DNA of 64,000 nt from Moorella glycerini (lineage in GTDB: Bacteria > Bacillota > DSM-521 > Neomoorellales > Neomoorellaceae), in contig NZ_CP046244.1 in the NCBI RefSeq assembly GCF_009735625.1, forward strand, positions 3,445,389 to 3,509,388. The letters are read 5' to 3'. The notes beneath the pieces are model-generated. The model was not told where the DNA came from, searched no databases, and worked only from the letters and a program-made list of their open reading frames with translations. Every line of letters begins with the position of its first letter. Position 1 is the first letter of the stretch. Shown here piece by piece: positions 60,295 to 64,000 of the stretch. The position numbers and the translations under genes are program-made.

Positions 60295-62484
60295 TTATCC
60301 CGAACGGTCGTTGCTCTCCCCGCCATAGTATGACCCGGATCTGGTCAGAGCGGCCGCCTCAGTAAAAAAAGTATTTCGCCAAGCAAAGCTATCAGGGTGC
60401 CCCCCCCCCCGTATAGCAATATCTTCCATTTCCTCTTGCGGAATCCGTAAAAATGCCTCTACCACCCGGGGGTCAAACTGCCGGCCTGCACACCGTTTCA
60501 ATTCCTCATATGCCTCCTGCGGGGTAAATGCCTGCCTGTAAGGCCTGGCGGAGGTCATGGCGTCGTAAGCATCGGCCACACGAATAATGCGCGCCAGAAG
60601 CGGGATCTCCTCTCTTGAAAGGCCAGCCGGATAACCACCACCCCCAAAGTCTTCGTGATGGTGCCGTACGGCTGCAATGACCGCCGCAGGGAACCGGGCC
60701 GGTTCCAGGATCCTGGCGCCTACTTCAGGATGACCCTGCATCTCTTTTCTTTCTTCCGGGGTGAGGGGGCCCGGTTTAAGAAGAATGTCCTCTTGTATGC
60801 CAATTTTGCCCAGGTCGTGTAATAGGCCGGCCAGGTAAACCTGTTCCTCCTCTTCAGCACCAAGTCCCAGCATACGGGCGCAGGAGCGTGCCCATTGGGC
60901 TACCCGGATGGAATGCCCCCTCGTGTATACGTCCTTGGCCTCCAATGCCGTTGCCAGCGCCTGTACGGTACTCAGGTAGTACTCCCGCAGGGAGGAGTAA
61001 AGGCAGGCGTTCTCCAGCGCCAGCCCGACTTGAGCTGCAACAATACCCAGATACTCAAGTTCCTCTTCCGACCAGCGGCGCGGTAAAGGAGAATAAACCG
61101 TCAATGTGCCCAGAATCTTTCCGCCCGCTTTCACCGGCACCACAACCAGGGCCCGCATCTCCAGCGCGTAGTAGGACAGGTGCCTGCCAGACCCGTTGGC
61201 GGCCAGGTCCTCCACTACCACGGCTTCCCCTTTTTGGAGCACCTCACCAAGCAAGTTATCCTCCGGCCGGACGCGGGCAACCCTTTCCTGCAACTTGGGG
61301 TTCATACCCAGGCTGGCCCTCAGCACCAGTTCGCCGGTATTTTCGTCAAGCACCCGCAGGGCACACCACCGTGCACCCAGCACATCCCTCACACTCGCCA
61401 GAGCCGATTCAAGCACCAGGTCCACATCAAGGTGGCTCGATAACACCTGCCCTACTTCGATCAGCCGTTCCAGCATCGCTGCCCTTTCCCGCACCTTCCG
61501 GAAAAGCCGGGCATTTTCCAGCGCCAGCCCCAGAATGGTGCCCAGGGTGGTCAAGAAGATGGCTTCCTCTCCGGTGAAGCGCTGCCCCCCCGGCTTGCCT
61601 GCTAAGGTGAGTACCCCCGTTACCTTGCCCCCAGCAGTAAGAGGTACTGCAACTGCCGGCCGCTTTTCTTCGGGCGTGCTTTCTCCGGGACGGCTGTCAA
61701 AGTGCGCGGCGACGGCTTCCCGCTCAACCGCGGCTATTATTTCCCCTGCAGGAATTACCCTTAATTCGTTGTACGGCTCCAGGGTAGCCGCCACCTCAAG
61801 AGTCGCCGCCCCTGGTTCCGCTTCGCCCAGCATTATCACCGACCCGCTGGAAGCACCAGTCAATTCCAGCACCGCCTGAAGTCCCTGCCGGGCAGCTTCG
61901 GCCACCTGCAGGCTGCCGGAAACATTTTTGCTGAATTCAAAGAGAACGCTGAGTTCGTCTGCCTTTTTCTGCAGTTCTTGCCTGGTGTACAGCAGCTGAG
62001 CCACGGTTTCCGTTACTGCCCCCATCATCTCCGCCGCAGTCCAGAGCCGCTCTTCAGACCAGAGGGGTACCGTTCTGGCCGCCGCCAAAAGCTCCTCCCG
62101 GTCAATGCCTGTTTCCCGGGCCAGTTGCGCCACTGCCTCTTCTGTAAGCGGCTGCAGAGCTGCACTGCCACCCACCAGTACCGCCACCGTTTCTCCCGCT
62201 ACCCGGAGGGGGACTGCCAGGTGCACCAGCCCGGCATGGCAAATGTCGAGAACTGCTCTCCCTGCCTCCAAGGCAGCCCTGGTAGAGACAACACGTGCAG
62301 CCGCGCACCTGGCTCTTCCTTCTGGATCAGCATTAAGCAAGGCGCAGAAAGAGCACATGTTGGAGATTTCCGTGAGCGGTTGTCCATCCGGGCAGGTGAC
62401 CAGAGCTGCCAGTCCCAGAGCCTGGCTCATGCTCTCTTGCAGTCTTTGTAAGCCGATCTGTTTCAGTTCTTCGTAGTACTGCAT
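60295..62484 (-). CDS. PocR-GAF-GAF-HD-GYP signalling protein
   Basis: A 729-residue cytoplasmic protein. Residues 1-160 form a PocR-type sensor with NMCSFCALL, RARCAAARV and CHAGLVHLAVPL, the cysteines of which suggest metal or small-ligand binding. Two GAF domains lie near 190-330 and 345-495. The HD-GYP phosphodiesterase spans about 505-690 with YTRGHSIRVAQWA, LLHDLGKIGI, GHPEVGARIL, HHHEDFGGGGYPAGL and DAYDAMTSARPYRQA. It should degrade cyclic di-GMP. A run of 11 G at 60400-60410 follows the domain and determines the reading frame of the last 30 residues. The ATG at 62484 has GAGAGGG; an upstream in-frame start at 62514 is weaker. Confidence 0.88.
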   Translation of the reverse strand: MQYYEELKQIGLQRLQESMSQALGLAALVTCPDGQPLTEISNMCSFCALLNADPEGRARCAAARVVSTRAALEAGRAVLDICHAGLVHLAVPLRVAGETVAVLVGGSAALQPLTEEAVAQLARETGIDREELLAAARTVPLWSEERLWTAAEMMGAVTETVAQLLYTRQELQKKADELSVLFEFSKNVSGSLQVAEAARQGLQAVLELTGASSGSVIMLGEAEPGAATLEVAATLEPYNELRVIPAGEIIAAVEREAVAAHFDSRPGESTPEEKRPAVAVPLTAGGKVTGVLTLAGKPGGQRFTGEEAIFLTTLGTILGLALENARLFRKVRERAAMLERLIEVGQVLSSHLDVDLVLESALASVRDVLGARWCALRVLDENTGELVLRASLGMNPKLQERVARVRPEDNLLGEVLQKGEAVVVEDLAANGSGRHLSYYALEMRALVVVPVKAGGKILGTLTVYSPLPRRWSEEELEYLGIVAAQVGLALENACLYSSLREYYLSTVQALATALEAKDVYTRGHSIRVAQWARSCARMLGLGAEEEEQVYLAGLLHDLGKIGIQEDILLKPGPLTPEERKEMQGHPEVGARILEPARFPAAVIAAVRHHHEDFGGGGYPAGLSREEIPLLARIIRVADAYDAMTSARPYRQAFTPQEAYEELKRCAGRQFDPRVVEAFLRIPQEEMEDIAIRGGGHPDSFAWRNTFFTEAAALTRSGSYYGGESNDRSG

Positions 62485-62580
62485 TAATTTCCCTCTCTCC
62501 ATGAAAGGAACCACATACCTCCTGCTGGGAGTGCTCGCCAGAAAAGGCCTGCTTGCCGGACCGGCTGTCCCGCGAGAGAG

Positions 62581-63408
62581 TTAAATGCCGGCCCTTTGGC
62601 GGCCTTTCTTTGCCTCCTTGTCCGCGTACATCCTGGCGTCGGCCACTGCGAGCAGCGCATCTACGTCTTTTCCGTCTGCCGGAAACCGCGCCAGTCCCAC
62701 CGATAGGCTCAAGGGTATCTCCGTGCCGGAAAAGCGTATCGCTTTCAGGTGCCTCTCAAGCCGGGCCCGGAGTGTCTCCAGGCGCGGCCCTTTACCCGGG
62801 AAGAGGATGACGAATTCGTCGCCCCCATAGCGGGCCGTTACATCCCCTTCCCGGACGCTTTTCTGGATAGCCTGAGCCACCCGTTTCAGGGCTTCATCCC
62901 CATACTGATGTCCCCAGGTGTCGTTGATTTTCTTCATGTTGTCCAGGTCTAAAATAGCCAGCACCGGGCTGCGCTTCCCTTCCTGGGCTTCCTTTAGCAC
63001 GCTCTCCGCCAAGGCAAAAAAGGCCCGCCGGTTGTATAGGCCGGTAAGCGGGTCGCTTTCGGCTTCGCGCTGGTAACGGCATGAAGCCCGGGCCAGTTCC
63101 ATGACCATCAACACCATCGAATATAGGACTAAAAAGGTACCGGTGTTGGAAAGAATAAGTTCGCCCACTATTCTTTTGAGCAATGTAGAGAGGCGGAAAA
63201 ACTCTCCCAGAAGGTCCAGGGAAATGCCGGCCAGCACCAAGGGCAGGCCGATAAAAAGCAGAACCACGGCCGTTCTCTTTCTAACTCTCAGTTGAGAGGT
63301 ACGGATAAACCATACCAGCCAGACGAGTATCAGGAGGTAAATAAAAAATTTACTCCCTTTGCAAGCCACTCGCAGCCAGTCGATGAGATAGACCCCTTCT
63401 AAATTCAT
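62581..63408 (-). CDS. Membrane diguanylate cyclase (GGDEF)
   Basis: A 275-residue protein with three predicted helices in the first 100 residues and a GGDEF domain from about 115. The active site is ARYGGDEFVILFPG, with DPLTGLYNRRAFF and DLDNMKKINDTWGHQYGDEAL before it. An inhibitory RxxD site (REGD) lies five residues upstream of GGDEF, so product inhibition is likely. It makes cyclic di-GMP and lies 96 bases in front of the HD-GYP gene, giving a synthesis/degradation pair. Confidence 0.92.
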   Translation of the reverse strand: MNLEGVYLIDWLRVACKGSKFFIYLLILVWLVWFIRTSQLRVRKRTAVVLLFIGLPLVLAGISLDLLGEFFRLSTLLKRIVGELILSNTGTFLVLYSMVLMVMELARASCRYQREAESDPLTGLYNRRAFFALAESVLKEAQEGKRSPVLAILDLDNMKKINDTWGHQYGDEALKRVAQAIQKSVREGDVTARYGGDEFVILFPGKGPRLETLRARLERHLKAIRFSGTEIPLSLSVGLARFPADGKDVDALLAVADARMYADKEAKKGRQRAGI

Positions 63409-63575
63409 TCCCTTTTCCCCGGCAGAAAATATTACCGCTATACAGCCGCCTTATCGGCGACTACGGCTTTTTCTAAAAGCTCTCCCATTGCTGTTACAGC
63501 ACATAGATTTTCTGTGAAGCACACGCCTCAAACATTTTGAGGAGGGTTAAACCTTGCGGTTAAATGCGTATAATT

Positions 63576-63839
63576 TTATGGTTCTATGAGGACCCGCCCC
63601 AGGTTCTCTAGAACGGCCAGGCCGTCCATTCCCGGGAGGTGGATGTCGAGGATCACCAGGTCGTACGGTCCTCCTTTTCCCCTAGCTTTAACCAGCGCCT
63701 CCTGGCCGCTGGCAGCTTCGTCCACCAGGTAGCCCTTCTCCTCCAGTGTTCTCCTGGAGGAAAACCTGGTGAGGGTCGAATCTTCTACCAGCAGGACGCT
63801 CTTTTCCGGCAAGGTTAGCAAGGTTTTTTCCTCCTTCAA
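63576..63839 (-). CDS. Truncated response regulator receiver domain
   Basis: An 87-residue receiver fragment with SVLLVEDSTLTRFSSRRTLEEKGY and the phosphorylatable Asp in LVILDIHLPGMDGLAVLENL. It stops there, lacking the beta-4 Thr/Ser and beta-5 Lys needed for normal signalling; a full domain is about 120 residues. Either a decayed gene or a minimal phosphate sink. It lies 167 bases before the GGDEF gene on the same strand. Nothing is seen from 63840 to the right edge. Confidence 0.7.
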   Translation of the reverse strand: MKEEKTLLTLPEKSVLLVEDSTLTRFSSRRTLEEKGYLVDEAASGQEALVKARGKGGPYDLVILDIHLPGMDGLAVLENLGRVLIEP

Positions 63840-64000
63840 GACCGGTTTTCTGTCCTGGTATCTATTGTGGATTTATTAAAGGGTTTTCCCTTCTGTATCA
63901 CCAGGGACAAAAGCCGGACAGAAATATTTGCCCCTGCTTCAGCGTTTCAAAGCTATCATATTGCTATGTTTCCGGTCCCGCTAGTAACGTTAAAAATTCG

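Noticed and set aside
1..64000. CRISPR arrays, rRNA, tRNA genes
   Set aside because: No regularly spaced repeats and no rRNA or tRNA-like stretches were noticed on reading; a covariance-model scan was not possible.

Overview
The window reads as chromosomal DNA of a thermophilic, spore-forming, acetogenic clostridium of the Moorella (Neomoorella) type. The evidence is a sporulation block (dacF-spoIIAA-spoIIAB-sigF, spoIIM, spo0A, spoIVB), an electron-bifurcating NfnAB transhydrogenase, GC-rich genes with GTG and TTG starts, a cytochrome b/FeS/molybdopterin operon, and a pyruvate-carboxyltransferase/biotin module. Species was inferred from gene content, not from a search.

Positions 1-6320 hold a minus-strand respiratory operon: a Tat-exported molybdopterin oxidoreductase of the tetrathionate/arsenate reductase class, a TorD-like chaperone, a four-cluster ferredoxin subunit, a formate-dehydrogenase-type cytochrome b and a Ser/Thr/Pro-rich lipoprotein. 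The catalytic gene has an in-frame TGA exactly where the molybdenum-ligating Cys/Sec is expected, followed by a bSECIS-like hairpin. I annotate it as one 1021-residue selenoprotein. It has a strong promoter and a long leader.

Positions 6324-14951 are a minus-strand catabolic operon: GntR regulator, tripartite tricarboxylate transporter (tctA, tctC, tctB), an isocitrate/isopropylmalate dehydrogenase-like enzyme and two FAH-family hydrolases. An IS110-family element has split tctA precisely in frame, so the transporter is probably dead.

Positions 15025-18927 carry nadA-nadB-nadC and a divergent dodecin. Then come a HepT/MNT toxin-antitoxin pair, YjbQ and a YheO-type regulator. Positions 21222-30442 form an organosulfonate or hydroxy-acid island. 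One operon has an SAF/UxaA-type lyase pair, a TRAP transporter and an Ldh2-type dehydrogenase. A separate plus-strand pair strongly resembles SuyAB, 3-sulfolactate sulfo-lyase. Between them lie a threonine-synthase-like PLP enzyme and RidA. A similar dyad, TGGTCCnACC, lies in front of both lyase pairs.

Positions 30487-49298 are mostly core genes on the minus strand: sporulation control, phosphopentomutase, XerD, NudF, Spo0A, SpoIVB, RecN, ArgR, NAD kinase, TlyA, Dxs, a prenyl diphosphate synthase and exonuclease VII. Between ispA and the gene upstream of dxs is an 867-bp gap containing a 604-bp element with 10-bp terminal inverted repeats and an 8-bp target duplication. Positions 49298-52692 hold folD and nfnAB, separated by a long imperfect palindrome.

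Positions 52813-60009 hold a frameshifted MFS exporter, a TsaD paralogue, nusB, an Asp23/AmaP envelope cluster, accC, and a carboxyltransferase fused to a biotin carrier domain; the fusion contains its own internal start. The right end (60295-64000) encodes cyclic-di-GMP signalling: a PocR-GAF-GAF-HD-GYP protein with an 11-base G tract, a membrane GGDEF protein and a truncated receiver domain.
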